Source: Acanthaster planci
Lineage: Eukaryota; Echinodermata; Asteroidea; Valvatida; Acanthasteridae
Assembly: GCF_001949145.1 (NCBI RefSeq)
Contig: NW_019091548.1
Location: 182,101-246,100, forward strand
DNA: 64,000 nt
Direction: 5' to 3'
Of the stretch, positions 1 through 12,666 are shown one piece after another. The position numbers and the translations under genes were made by a program. Position 1 is the stretch's first letter, and every line of letters begins with the position of its first letter. The notes under the pieces were generated by a model that searched no databases, was not told where the DNA came from, and was given only the letters and a program-made list of their open reading frames with translations.

Positions 1-467
1 TGATTAGGGGTCAACTTTCAGGCTCCATTTCCTACACAAGCAGCTCACAAGCTGTCTTCTTGTCAAATGAAAAAACAAGTATGAAAAGAGTTGTTTTTCT
101 TCTTAGAAGCTGGCTGGCAATTCAAAGTGAGACATACATGTACAAGTAATATTTTTGCTTGGGGCCTGAGATTAATGTAAACACATGTGTGAAAAACCTA
201 TCAAGCTTTTTGGGTGACATCTACTTCATGCCTTTTAAATGAATAAATCAATGACTTACGCTATTGACCACTCCTTCTGTGATGCACCAATTGAAGAAGG
301 TACTTAACACACCATTCCTGTTGTGCAAGATATAAAAAACATTAAGTCAAAATAATGTATGTACAACATACATGTATTCCAAACAATGTTGATCACTGGA
401 TTGAAGTAAAAGTACTTTCGGAATCCCGGCACATTACATGTACAAACAGTATACACGTACATTGTAT

Positions 468-494
468 AGTGTACAATGTACATGTATATGTACA
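468..494. repeat. TACATGTA-type palindromic cluster
   Basis: The segment is built from overlapping TACATGTA, GTACAC and TGTACA palindromes. The same motif recurs across the window, for example at 2746-2776, 9650-9677, 9947-9985, 11010-11049, 18607-18628, 18957-18970, 23905-23930 and 37644-37664. It looks like a genome-wide dispersed short palindrome rather than a single functional site. Confidence 0.7.
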
Positions 495-607
495 CTACAG
501 TGCAATTAAAAGTTAACCCTGGCAAACCGACTGCAAAAAAAGGAAAAGAATTTGCATGCGAACATTTTCACTGCCACTTTAACCTTCTGTGAATTCACAG
601 AGAATCT

Positions 608-772
608 GGTGCAAAAATATGCAAAAATGGTGCGAAAAATGTGCGAAAACTGCATCGTACGAACAATTTGTGAAAACTGTGCAAAAATTTGTGTGCAAAA
701 GTAATGTGAAAACTGTGCAAAAATGATGTACAAATGATGTGAAAAAAGTGTGAAAATGTCGGTGCGAAAACC
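608..772. repeat. Degenerate tandem repeat TGTGCAAAA/TGCGAAAA
   Basis: About fifteen variants of TGTGCAAAA, TGCGAAAA and TGTGAAAA follow each other with spacing of roughly 9 to 14 bases. The reverse strand is open in all three frames here only because the repeat lacks stop codons there, so the long Phe/His/Ser-rich frames are repeat artefacts. Confidence 0.75.
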
Positions 773-1639
773 TGCTCATCTAGGCTGGATAGATTCTGGA
801 CGATGTTGATGTCAGAGGCACGGAGCAAACACATTCTCAACAGATGTGAGTTGTACATGTAGTTGTGTCCTGGGCCTACACGTGTTGGGACTGAAATGGG
901 TTTTACGTGTTGTGCTCATGGATCAATTTTGTGTACAAACAAGTGGTCGCCTGACTCCCCGAAGACACGATGAAGTAAACTGATTTCTAGCCCCAGGGAC
1001 CACCCCATTTTTTTATCAATTTTTGCATGAATGAATAGGGTTTGAGTTGCCTGAACTCCTCACGAAAAATTCCACAAAGGAAGGAGAGAAGGTGGAGTTT
1101 TCTGGACGTTTGATCCACTAAAAAGCTGACTTTTTCAAGTTGAATTTTAGAGCCTTTCTGTTACATCTATATGTACAAGAAACTAGGTATTATTTTTGTG
1201 AAGAACGGCTCGGAAACAGCTCAGAAAGATTGAGATTTAGATTGAGAATGTGGATGCATGACTGCCGAGCAATGAAGTGCACTGTGATTTCCAAATGGCA
1301 GTGGCCAGGCGTGTGTGCATGGCGGTCAGTCAATACAGCATCTGCACGCAGTAGCCTCACACGTGCCGCAATACACAGGCACATACAGACTGCCTTCCAA
1401 GATTTTGTCTATGGTAATCACTGTATTTATTATTGCTTTTCCAAAATAAATAACAAGTACTATCATGTTTGGTGGCTCTTCTGACTTTGTTCCTCTCAAT
1501 TTTAACTAAAAAATTAGTGTGGTTAGGGGATGTTCTTGACAACTGTTCAGCTACATGTACTTGTGAACTTTATACTTAAAACTTAATTTTGTTGGGGCTG
1601 GGGTTAAGTTGATTTTCAATTGGGTAAAAGTGTAAGTGT

Positions 1640-1806
1640 AAAAGTTTTCAAACCTGTGAAAAGTTTCCACACTTATGAAAATTGTTCACACCTGTGGAAA
1701 AAAGGTATGAAAATTTTTCCCACTGAGGGGAAAATTTTTCACAATTTTTGAAATGAATATTCATTTTCTTGGATGGGAAAAAGTGTGAAAAATTTTCCCA
1801 CTTTTG
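1640..1806. repeat. Low-complexity GTGTGAAAAATTTTCCCAC repeats
   Basis: The segment alternates between variants of GTGTGAAAA and TTTTCCCAC, which are near inverted complements, so it can pair with itself at several registers. No coding content is apparent. Confidence 0.6.
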
Positions 1807-2745
1807 AGGTTAACTTTCAATTCTACAGTGTACAGTTTCACAAAATATACATGTAACATGTGCACAACTCTAACAAACACCAAGCACTTGAATCAAAAAC
1901 TAACATTTTTCTATTATGTGCCCTCTTTCAGATGTCTGACAAGCTATCTTCTGTAATAATACAATGCTACAATGTATGTTTATTGTGAAAACATACCTAT
2001 TATAGCAGAGTGGTTGCCATGGACAAAATCACAGAGAATGCATTATTGTTTTCTTACAACTTCAAAACAAGTTGCCATTATTTTCATCTTAGTAGATGGT
2101 TTATTATTAAAGTTGAATTAAGCAGATAATAGATGAAGAATGCCTCTGCTTCATGATCCTAAAATCATGGTTGCTTTCGCAGGAATGGCAAAATTTGTCA
2201 ATTTTTTCAAGAATTTAAAGAATGTTTTTTGCTTTGAGAAGACGGACATGGCCATTTATTCACATCATGCTAGGGATGCAATTTAAAGTTAGACGCTAAC
2301 AACTCGATATGTTAAAGACCTTCAAATATCAAAACTACATGTAAGTCCTGCAGTTAGAGTCAAACTATGCTTTCCTAGATTTGCATTTTCCTTGGTTGAT
2401 GAATTCTGTTATGAACTTACATGTGTCTATTGTCAAAATGTACATGCAACCAGCAAAGACATAAACCTAGTTCTAGAAACAAGATTCAGATTTGTCCCAA
2501 GTAGTGTTAAGATTCTGGTATCCCTGAAACCACTCTGGAAAGCAAACATCCTTACGTGAACTTACCTATAGCCAAAACTGAACAAGCTGTACATCAGGGC
2601 AAGAAATGCATAGATTCCCATTGCAACGTAGATGGCTGCAGGAAACAAAGAGGGATTTTCATGGAACAACCTCCATGTCAGAGATATATCCGTCCAGTGA
2701 TCCGTCCAGTATTCCAACAGTGCAGACGTAAAATCAAGCACACTG

Positions 2746-2776
2746 TACATGTGTATATACATGTACATGTACGTAC
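2746..2776. repeat. TACATGTA-type palindromic cluster
   Basis: Overlapping GTACATGTGTATATACATG and TACATGTACGTACATG palindromes form a run of about 30 bases of self-complementary sequence. Confidence 0.7.
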
Positions 2777-2886
2777 ATGGAGGTCCTATGGGAAACTACT
2801 GGTACATCAAAATAAATATGGTACCGGTACATTACATGAGCATAAGATGAGCCCCATCAGCCAGCTGTGTGCCAACTCACATGACT

Positions 2887-2951
2887 CAGATACTGGTACC
2901 CTGAGCAAACATGCCAGTACCATGTACTAGTATGTTTGCTCAGGGTATCTG
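2887..2951. repeat. Inverted repeat with a 6-base insertion in one arm
   Basis: The left arm reads AGATA, then CTGGTA, then CCCTGAGCAAACAT. The right arm is the complement of AGATACCCTGAGCAAACAT. Apart from the six extra bases CTGGTA the arms match perfectly over 19 bases, around a spacer of about 20 bases. The motif TGCGGCTTATAC recurs just downstream (near 2954 and 3004). Confidence 0.75.
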
Positions 2952-3601
2952 GCTGCGGCTTATACAGTACTGGTACATTGATTCTCATACAGGAAAATAT
3001 CCCTGCGGCTTATACTCTGGGCTTACACAGTAGCATTTGAAGAACGAAATTAGTCATGAAAAGCTGCACCTCAGCCAGGGTCATGTGTTAAAGGTGGTGC
3101 ACCAAGCCAGGCAGTCATCGTCACTGGCAGCTGTTAAGGTTCACTCTACTCACGTGTTGGAAATACGAATAGACTTGCAAATGTACTGCAAGTACCATTC
3201 ACACCTCACAAATTGTATGGTGCTTCTATTTGGTTTTGTTGTGTATGTAAATCCACGTTATTTACTGTATTTTACTGGTCAATTGGTGACTGTGGCCATG
3301 GAGGAATTTTTGACTTTAGAATTTGGAAGCTTTACAAACTGAAACCACATCATAATGGTCAGCTTACACAGACACTATTAATTAACACAGATGAGGAGGA
3401 AGGGTCACAAACGAGGATGCTGAGTAAAGTGCTCATAATCCATTAGCACATTAGCAATTCTTTCACATCAAAAACCCTCATATTTTAATCTTTCAAACTT
3501 AACTTCACATAAATTTTGGATTTTTGCCCTGCACAACGTGAATTTTGAACACTGTATTCTCAGTGTTTGCCCCCGATGGCTTGTGAAAAAACCAAAAGCA
3601 T

Positions 3602-3672
3602 ACTCAGGTGGGACTCAAACCCACAAATTCCTGCTTACTAGAGCAGACGTCTTCACCACTCAACCACCGAGT
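3602..3672 (-). tRNA. tRNA-like sequence (tRNA pseudogene or SINE head)
   Basis: On the minus strand the 71-base segment has an A-box-like TGGTTGAGTGGT and a B-box-like GGTTTGAGTCC. The T-arm can form (GTGGG/CCCAC), and the outer ends pair as an imperfect acceptor stem (ACTC with GAGT). The anticodon arm is irregular: the best stem, CTGCT/AGCAG, leaves a six-base loop. This favours a decayed tRNA or the 5' head of a tRNA-derived SINE over a functional tRNA. No CCA or clear poly(A) tail is visible. Confidence 0.45.
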
Positions 3673-4100
3673 TTACCGGTGTCGGCATATTAGTTCATCC
3701 TCCCAATTCCATGTAACTTTTGTTGGCCACTTGGAAAAAGTTATTTCGTTTTTCATTCCCTTCCCCACCCCGTCAAAAAAAAAAAAGCTGTGTGACCAAC
3801 CAAACCAGGACACTCATCCAGCACGCCAAAATTAGTAATTTGAGGACTTGTGAAAGTCTTTTTAATAGTGAAACTCGTTCACAAGCTCCTTACACTTGAG
3901 GATTGTATGTGTAATGAAACCATTTACATGAACATAAATGAACTACATGTCATGTTTCAGCATGCAGCACAATGACATTTGTGCTTGGACATCGTAAGGT
4001 GCGGTGTGGCTTATAAACCACTGTGGCTAATACACCGTCTTTCAATCTTACATTGTAATTTGCAGACGTTTGTGTGCTGCGGCTTGTATTCTGCATGGCC

Positions 4101-4130
4101 TACACTACCGCTAAGAATTTACCGTGCCTA
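4101..4130 (+). repeat. Dispersed 30-base repeat, copy 1
   Basis: This segment is the reverse complement of 7211-7240, with 29 of 30 bases matching. The sequences further out do not align clearly by eye, so this is a short conserved part of a dispersed repeat. Confidence 0.7.
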
Positions 4131-5365
4131 CTTGCCCTATTTGCGGGAGGGATTAACAAAGGGCAAAGGGAGTGCCACACCCTTTCCTGGAAACTCTTAA
4201 CTGCAGGCACAGTGCCCGCAAAGCTTAACAGAATGAGTGACACAACGCCGTGTTGCCTGATTTTTATGACAGACCATGGTATTTTATTTATATCACGTTC
4301 ATTTCTGAACAACGCTTCATTTATGAAATAGCCTTGTTTTTTCGGTAGTCCTTGTAAATAAAAGCACTAAATCTGCTCTGTGAGAAAGGCCGCCAGAAGT
4401 ACAGCAAATGTAATGCATTTTTTTTACCTCACAAAATAATAACAGGAAAACTCCAACATCTACACGTGCATGTAAACACGTATTCACAAACTGTGGTTTA
4501 GTCTTCAACAATGTGCCCTTTGAGAACCTACCCAAACACAATTTGGGTTCCTCGAAAAACATGTAACTTGAAAAGTCTGCTGATTTGCGATTTGTCTTAA
4601 AAAGTGGACATGACATGACATGTGCGTATACATTAAAAGGGTATGAAAATATAATACAGCGTGTTAAAAAAAGCCGCCAATAAGCGAATAAATACTGAAA
4701 CAGGCGCTGATCCAGAGGGTAGGGTGAAGATCAACCCCCTGCTCATTGACATTTTATTATTGTTTTATTTTTCTCTTTAATTTTTTCACGCAGGTATGCA
4801 AAAAGAGGCAATCCAACAGAAACAGATCCAACTTGAGTGAACGGCAGAACACGTGCACCGGTATCACTGTTCTGCAGCGAAGGCCACACGGGTTCCAGTA
4901 TGTGGCGAAATGGTCGATAGGACGCAGTCTGCGCCAGCACGTCCACAAATGAAAACAGAGAAAAATCTCATTTTCAAATTGTTAAGCTGCAGCTGAACAC
5001 GCTCCTGCACACAATGTTTAATATATGGGGAGCCCGGTCAAAAGTTTAGCTCCAGTGCAAACATAATTAAGTGGGTTTTGAAGGCTAAAGAAATGCAGAG
5101 CAAGTTGATCCAAGGACGAAGACAATGAGTGCAGAAAAAACACAACATTGATAGGTCAAACAAGGGACACCTTATCACTTATTCATGTACCATGAATATT
5201 TATAATAATAATCTGGTTCCCTTGTCTAGGCAAGGAACTACCGTATTTTCGCTCATCGCCCACCCTGCCTGTTCGGGCGCTGGGCAACGAGTGAAGAAAA
5301 TATTGCGCGTCATTTTGGAGCCTTGTGTTCGATGCACTAAATTGTTCAATCCATTCTCCCATTCG

Positions 5366-5498
5366 GGAACAATTGGCCCGATACCCTCATTCAGGTCCCT
5401 TTGTTTGCTGCCGCAGCTCTGCAGGAACAATTCCCCCAATGCTCTCACTCAGGTCCCTCTGACTCCTTGCTGCCGCAGCTTTGTGAGAACAATTAGCC
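5366..5498. repeat. Tandem duplication of a roughly 60-base unit
   Basis: Two units (5366-5423 and 5424-5485) share GGAACAATT, then CTCA-TCAGGTCCCT, then TGCTGCCGCAGCT. A third partial start, AGAACAATTAG, begins at 5486. The units differ by substitutions and a short indel. The open frame across them is not recognisable as a protein. Confidence 0.65.
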
Positions 5499-7210
5499 AG
5501 ATCAGACACAGTACTGTAACAAAATTTGGGTCTTTTCCTTTTTTCAAGTTAAGGAGTAAGTTCCTTTAAAATGTTAGTGGTCTGGCCACAGTACTGCAGG
5601 CCCTTATTGTTCATTAATCTTTTGTTATTTTATTTGACCCTGGAGCCCTGGCCGGGACCTGTTTTCCTCAGTAATGCTAATTTGGTTTGTTCATTGCAGT
5701 CTTAAGAATTCCTTTTCTTGTTTCTATTAGCAGTGGTGCAACATTTCTTACATAACTTTCTCTACAGGCTCATAAAAGCTGCCTGTTAGGCTAGTAGGTG
5801 TGGACTTAAGGCTGGGCATGGTGGTGGATGGTGGTATGTAATTTTGTTCCCTTATTTCCATTTTAGTTCCTGCTGCAGGATCCTTAGTTGAATGAAATAT
5901 CTTTTTGCTATTACTTTGCACCACCACTACAATTAATTTTTCTGGAAAGGGTTCGATGGTTTGCGCAGTCTTTCTGTGAGCATGTTCTAATTTATTTTTC
6001 TTTAGTTTTAGCTTGTGCCCATATCCTTTGGCATGCCTCGACCATGGTGTTTCACCATAGTTGGTCTTCATCTGCTACTATTTTACACAGTTTCAGACTG
6101 TTTTCGTTTGTAACTCGCCCTCCCCGTGTGTTTTTATCATAGGTGAAAAAGCGCCTGTTAAATTAATAAATTCAGTTGTTGAAGGTGTAATTTGAATTTC
6201 CTTTCTTGTATTCTTACTGAGTTTTTTTTTTTACTTAATAGAAATATAGTTAGTTCCCCTTACTGGCGGTTGGACCTGTTTCGGTTGCCGTTACAGTACC
6301 GAACTGTGGATGATCCGAAATTGCTTACTTACTATTCAAACAAAACGCTTAGTCTCCCCAAGTAGAATAGCGTCAGTTTTGTCAAAAGTTATAACACCTA
6401 CACCCTACAACAAGACGCAAAATTTAGTTTCATGCTAATTTCACTCCGAGTAGCTTAAAAATCACACTGACCCCAATCTCCTTACCCCTGAGATTCATGT
6501 ACAATGTACCTGATGCAATCACGGAAGACAACAGCGTGTACATTGAGCCTTATGCGCTTCGCTTTCCTGCATGACTGATTCCACTCTTTGTGAAAAAATA
6601 AACACAGTCTAAAAAATTAAACCAAATTCATGGGGCTCCAACTGACGGAGTGCAAGTCCTGGTTCTCATCAATATCCTGAGTCATGAGCATGATGAAGGT
6701 GATACAGAAGATTCATTCAAGGCTCAACCTAATGAGGGTAACATCACTGATGCTTATGAATTAAAAAGAAAAACGCCTCACCAAGTTTACACTGCACTGA
6801 CTTCAATTACAGCTCATGCAGTCCTTTAAAATCATTTAAATTTGGTGCAATCATGAAAAAATAAAATTACAAAAAAATATTCATAGGATAATAACGGGTA
6901 TCGTACATCATGGCAGGGAGACTTGTTTTATATTCATATCTAAGCTTGAGTTTCAAAATCACAGGACTTAAAGTTAAAGTGCGGTTTTGCCATAAGTGCA
7001 TGTGAGCTATTTTATCGGTCTTGTTTCCAAAGAGAAATGCCATGAGTAGTGAGGACCAAAGAAGCGTTGTCAAGATGCCCACAGAAGGTGTGAAGTTGTG
7101 GTTTACACTATGCCCAGGCTGTGTTCAATTTCCAGGAAGGCTGGATTAGGGTTTTTGTCTGCGGGACCTCTCCCACAATTTGAGAGCAACAGCAATCAGG
7201 TGCAGGAATA

Positions 7211-7240
7211 TAGGCACGGTAAATTCTTAGCAGTAGTGTA
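7211..7240 (-). repeat. Dispersed 30-base repeat, copy 2
   Basis: Inverted copy of 4101-4130 with one mismatch; see that entry. Confidence 0.7.
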
Positions 7241-8401
7241 CATGTATATTCCAAACATTACAGAAAATGTCCATGTACTTACGTATATTGGCATTGTCTG
7301 GTTCTCTATTCGTAAAAATGAGGCATACATCTGAGTTGTCGGTCGCACTTTTATTCACATTGATGAAAAGTGAATAGTTGCCATTCTCACCAAAATGTTC
7401 CGTCAACTGGCTAAAGTGACAGAATGTGATTAGAAAACTGCAGCATTTAATCTTGTCAGATCTCAAGGGAACTGATAAAAAGTTGAGAAATATTTAAAAT
7501 CCTTCCAGCTACACGTAACCAAGATACCCCGATTTTCTGGTCTACATGTACGCACCCATGAGTGGCTTCAACTATAACACACTATGCGTAGCTTAGAAAT
7601 GGTACGCCTTCTTTTTCTAAATTCTAATGACAAGAATGGCATATTTCAGACGCAAATCAAATTGTTTTTACATCAAACTGCCTGCTCTATAGACTAATCA
7701 ATGAGATTCCCTTACCGAGGTGACATTACATTCATGCACAAAGTTCTCTAAACAATTGGTCTCCATTCACTGACAATGTGAAATATGGAGAACAGCAAGT
7801 TTACAAGCTCAGAGAGTCATTGTGAAGGACATTGAGTGAGAAGGAATTGACAACTTGAATGCCTTTTTGAATACCAGTTGATGTTTTTGATATCTGCCCA
7901 TAAAACGTTTAATAGGGTACAGTATTTTCAGATCACGAAGGATAGGTACATTTAAGTGCACCATGGGAGGACGAGCTGCTTAGGAAATAGTAGATGAAAC
8001 AATGCCTTTTTGTAGTGTATTGTGCCATGCATCACTCTGTTCTTTGGCATCGAAACAAAAACTTTAATGTGGAACTTACGTACTTGCAAAGGACAGTGCT
8101 GGCATTGACTTTGTCTTCATTGGCATGAGTTACTGCCAAAGTCAATTTCCACCATGTATCCAGATATACCGGTACCAGCAGGCTTGTATTCCCAGAAACC
8201 TCCACAAGCCTTAGAAGTTTACACTGAGACAACAAAGATACAGCATCACAAAATTTCAGGCATTTCATGGGCTTAGAATTTCTTAAAATCCCACCCTCCT
8301 CCTCCACTCCCCACACAGGGAAAACATTTGATGTATTTGTACATCATTTGCACACCTACATACATGTATAATTTGTTGAAGCTACAATGTATTTATATGT
8401 A

Positions 8402-9648
8402 CAGTCAACTCTCGTTAATACGAAGGCCTTGGGACTTACAAAATTAGCTCGTACATGTATTATCCAGACCTCGTCTTATGCAAAAACTGCCGTCCTGCTC
8501 GACATATGTATCACCAATCGACCGTAGGTAAAGCGTACATGTGTGCAAGTATGCATAACTTTTTGTTTAAAGGCACACAGTATAGTTTTGTTTAAGTTTG
8601 TTTATGGGATACAGTTTAATGACTAAAGACTTGTGATAAAAAATAATTATAAAATGTAGGAACGGAGGAAGCGGAATTTCAACCATTCATGTCCATTTGG
8701 AGAGACACGTCCCCGGCCCCGCACGCCATGAGATCCACATGCACACACGTAACGTAAGTACAGTACATTAACATTTTAGTTGCATGGTAATCAACACCAG
8801 AGCTGTGCTTGTTGCACATAAAAATGGGAGGAAACCAGCTATTGGTGCTGTGGACAGCAGAGGGCAAATATCAGATTTAATTGGGAAAGGTGTGTGGGCT
8901 TGGTGAAAAATTATTAGCGAGGGATACACTTTTTTCTTCCAAACTTTAGGTTATTTTCTTAAACATTTTTGGACTGAAAACCATGGTTTCTTAAACTGAG
9001 AACTTATATGAATGTCAAAATCGGAAGGGGCAATATTTTCATGTTACGGTGGGGACTGTGGAGCGGGTAATGATTTTTAGACGGAGGGTGGGCAGTTTTT
9101 TGGGCTGGGTGTTTGGTTACGGCACACAAATTTTATTAGTTTCCTGGGGGGACTTTGGTCTTGGGGAATTTTTGGGGGGCGGGGGAATCAAAAGCCACTG
9201 TCCTAAATAGAATATCATAGTGCTTTTGGCGGCACTCGCTTGTTTTCAGGCGGTATAGAATTTCTATGTTGGGTACGGGAACAGCAAATGCCCATTATTC
9301 ATCTCTCTTGCAGCACCAGACACAAACGGCTTGATTCGGCGAGGGAAAACTGCAATGCTATTCTACTGTACACGCATAAATTATGGAAGCTCCTTTCAAA
9401 ATTGAATGGACTGGCTGATTGACAAGTTGCCTTTAAAAAAGCTTGTGCTAAATGGACAGATAACAATAAATTTGCACTCGACCAGTGCACAAAAAATGCT
9501 CGTCTTAACCAAAATCTCGTATCATCCAAGCTCGTATTACACATTTTTTCAGTCAAAGGAACGTGCACAATTCAGTCAGGACTGGCAAATATGCTCGTCT
9601 AAACCGGTGTCTCGTCTTACCCGAGCTCGTATTAGCGAGAGTCAACGG
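8402..9648. mobile_element. Non-autonomous TA-flanked DNA transposon, pogo/Tc1-like ends
   Basis: The left end reads CAGTCAACTCTCGTTAATACGA and the right end, reversed, reads CCGTTGACTCTCGCTAATACGA. Both ends are flanked by TA (8400-8401 and 9649-9650), the target duplication typical of the Tc1/mariner/pogo superfamily. Subterminal AGCTCGTA and CTCGTCTTA motifs recur in opposite orientation near each end. The 1247-base interior has no frame with recognisable transposase motifs, so I call it non-autonomous. Family assignment rests on the ends and the TA duplication only. Confidence 0.7.
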
Positions 9649-9739
9649 TATACATGTATGTACATGTACATATATGTAAGTGCATACTAAAACGATAACA
9701 TGGTACACATACATTATACCGCTTTAAAAGGGTAAGAAA

Positions 9740-10254
9740 AATTGAAAACATTTAGTTCACATGAAGTATTTCAAAATAACAATAAAAACGTTTCCATTTC
9801 AAAAACATCACAAATTTAATATTTACTCAATTAATTGTGACCTCAATATGAAGACAAAGATCCTGTGTTTCCCTGCCCACAAAAAATCCCCTTTTGGCAA
9901 TTCGCGCTCACAGGCTGATTGGATGACGTCATCGCCAGAAGGCTGACATGTACATGTACACACATGCACGTACATAGCGCACAGTACATGCAGTATCCCA
10001 CACTCACAATAGACCATGCTGTGTTTGATGTAACTTGGTCCACAGGCAAACACTATCTGGCAATGACGTCATCCAACAGCCTGGGAGCGTGAACGGCCAA
10101 AAAGGAATTTTTTTGTGGGTGGGGAAATGCAGGATCTTTTTATTCATTGGGGGTCACAATTAATGAGGCAAACATTAAATTTACGATATTTCTGAAATGG
10201 TAACAAATTTACTGTAATTTTGAAATACTTTATGTGAACTAAATGTTTTCAATT
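9740..10254. mobile_element. Long fold-back element
   Basis: Two arms of about 205 bases (9740-9945 and about 10045-10254) are inverted copies of each other with scattered mismatches. The outer ends read AATTGAAAACATTTAGTTCACAT and its complement. The inner ends both carry TGACGTCAT next to CAGCCTG or its complement. The 100-base spacer is a TACATGTA-rich segment plus unique sequence. There is no coding capacity; the arrangement fits a fold-back or MITE-type element. Confidence 0.75.
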
Positions 10255-11874
10255 CCTGTTAACCTTAAACTAATCTGGGGAATGTTGTCACAACTGTGAC
10301 CAGAAACCTTTTTCTAATGGTACAATGTAATTGGTTTGGGATTTTCTGACCATGGTTATACATTTATTGCTTGTGTAAAGGTCATCAAACTTTTGAGCAA
10401 TTACAGTCAATTTTTGAGCAATTACAGCCAACTTCGCCACAGACGTCAAAGGAAAATTAATTTCCGAAATTTTTCAACCAGTCACTAGAGGTTGCTGTAG
10501 AATTTAATGACATCACTAGTACAAGTTTTGAACAATACTATTTTGCTGGAGACTAACACTATTTAGAGCAAGTTTGTATCTCATACAAGTTTTAAATTAC
10601 ATGTACCGGTACAATGCCCCTCTGGTTTCCACCATGACAAAAATAAAGACCTACATGTTTCTTCTGAGGTATCAAGTTGTTGATTTTAGTCACCTGATGA
10701 TGTCATGATGGCATTTGCATCAAACTACCGGTAAATGTGCCACTTCAGATCAAGGTCAGTATACATGTTCAAAGTTTAAGTTTATACCTTTAACAGTGCT
10801 GGTGAAATGCCGATGCTTGTTTGGTTGCCAAAAGAAAGATGGAGAGACAAAGCATTCATTTATTTTATTCGAACAATTGTAAACAGGTGAGTGGGTTGTA
10901 CCTGATTAACAAAAATACATGTAGAAGCTTTGAAAGGCCATGGTCCCACATACATGCACATACCAGTGCATTTCAAGTGACAAGTCCTTTCAGATTCCTG
11001 CCTGCATATCATACATGTACGGTACATGTGCATGTACATGTATGTACCCAAAGTTTTCTGCACCAGTCTGAGTGTATGTGCCAAATTGAATTCACAATGT
11101 TGAAATGAATCCACTCTTTTCTCCTCAGTAGTGTTCTATAGATTATCAATTTCTAAACAGTGCCAGAGTGTGACACTCAGCTTAATGTTGCCATACTGCA
11201 AATGTATTAATGTTTCAAAATGAGGGATGTTCGCTAATGTGCTGCATTGTACTGTTGCAGCATTTACATTTGCAGATGTGTGTTTCCATCATTCATGTGA
11301 AAGGGCCTTATGAGGCATATATGTACCTGATAGCACTCATGGGACTGTCCCCATACGGCAATGCCAGTTGGTGCATTATTGACAACATACAAGAAGGCGG
11401 TGTCACGTCTGATGTTGTGATAACCAAATGCATCCTGCCTGCCTGAGGTAAAAGACATCTCCTTGACGGCACTCTGAGTGAGACCAGCAGAATGTTGGGG
11501 CAATTCAGTACTGCCTATGCATCCAGGTGCATCTACAGCAAAAACTGTGCAAAAAGATGTTCATGTAAGTACACATAATTCAAAAAACGACAATTACACA
11601 AACATTTAAACATCCATCACACTGATGTAGTATTTCTTCATTCCAAAACATGAAAAAGTGGTAGCATCAAGTACAATAGTTGTTTTTTCAAATGAGGAAT
11701 GAAATGGGGTTCTTGTCTGTTTGGATATGTTTAAAGTATACATACATTGTACAACAGGGAAACACTGTGATAACACCACCAAGTTACAGCAAGTTTGTAA
11801 GTTTTCAATCGTGGGAGGCACTTTCTTCTTAGAAGTATTCATTATCAAGGGAAAAAATATGTGCTTGGCCGGTC

Positions 11875-12666
11875 TTAACCACTACCAGCCGGGGACTCCG
11901 GGATCAGAGCCGTATGGTTTATATGTGTGGCTGGGGTCTCCGAACTCGGACAAAGGAAACAGGGCTCTGTAACAAAAGACCGTACTCCGAACAAAAGACC
12001 AGGCTGCTGGGCATGACCGGCATTTTTCACTCTCAAAAGTGGTGATAATCCAGCGTTATTTTGAAACCGTATACCAGGGTTTGGGGTATTTATGGATTAT
12101 TCCTTGTGCAAATTGTCCAATTAGCATGTGTATGGCGAGCCATGAGCACACACTCTTGATCAATCAGAATCGATTAAACTGTTTTAACCACTTCGTGCAG
12201 GGGCATTTTTCAACATTGATGATGCTGGGCCTGCATGACTATCATTTTTCCTGTTTTCTAAATCCTTCAAAAATTCATCACTCCATTTAACGGTCGTTTA
12301 TAGCTGCACAAAGTAATCTTTAGGCACTANNNNNNNNNNNNNNNNNNNNNNNNNNNNNNNNNNNNNNNNNNNNNNNNNNNNNNNNNNNNNNNNNNNNNNN
12401 NNNNNNNNNNNNNNNNNNNNNNNNNNNNNNNNNNNNNNNNNNNNNNNNNNNNNNNNNNNNNNNNNNNNNNNNNNNNNNNNNNNNNNNNNNNNNNNNNNNN
12501 NNNNNNNNNNNNNNNNNNNNNNNNNNNNNNNNNNNNNNNNNNNNNNNNNNNNNNNNNNNNNNNNNNNNNNNNNNNNNNNNNNNNNNNNNNNNNNNNNNNN
12601 NNNNNNNNNNNNNNNNNNNNNNACCATACGGCTCCGATTTCAGAGTCCCCAGCAGGTAGTGGTTAA
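11875..12666. repeat. Inverted repeat arms around the assembly gap
   Basis: The arm at 11875-11918 (starting TTAACCACTACC and ending GAGCCGTATGGT) is matched in inverted orientation by 12623-12666 with a few differences. The right arm starts at the first base after the gap. The enclosed sequence is unlike the arms. The arms may be the ends of one element, or pieces of a repeat whose second half collapsed during assembly. Confidence 0.6.
12330..12622. other. Assembly gap (293 N)
   Basis: The bases are undetermined. Any open frame drawn through this stretch is meaningless. Confidence 0.99.

Larger units (their letters stand above)
1..8401. other. Non-coding, repeat-rich stretch
   Basis: I see no coding exon I can defend here. 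Open frames are short, lack recognisable motifs and overlap on both strands. The stretch holds simple repeats, TACATGTA palindromes, a tRNA-like fragment and small tandem or inverted duplications, listed separately. The remainder is AT-rich sequence without recognisable content. Confidence 0.6.

Noticed and set aside
506-858. Overlapping Phe/His/Ser-rich minus-strand frames
   Set aside because: All frames over the GTGCAAAA tandem repeat are open by composition.
12298-12627. A 109-codon minus-strand frame
   Set aside because: It crosses the run of N, so it is an artefact of undetermined bases.
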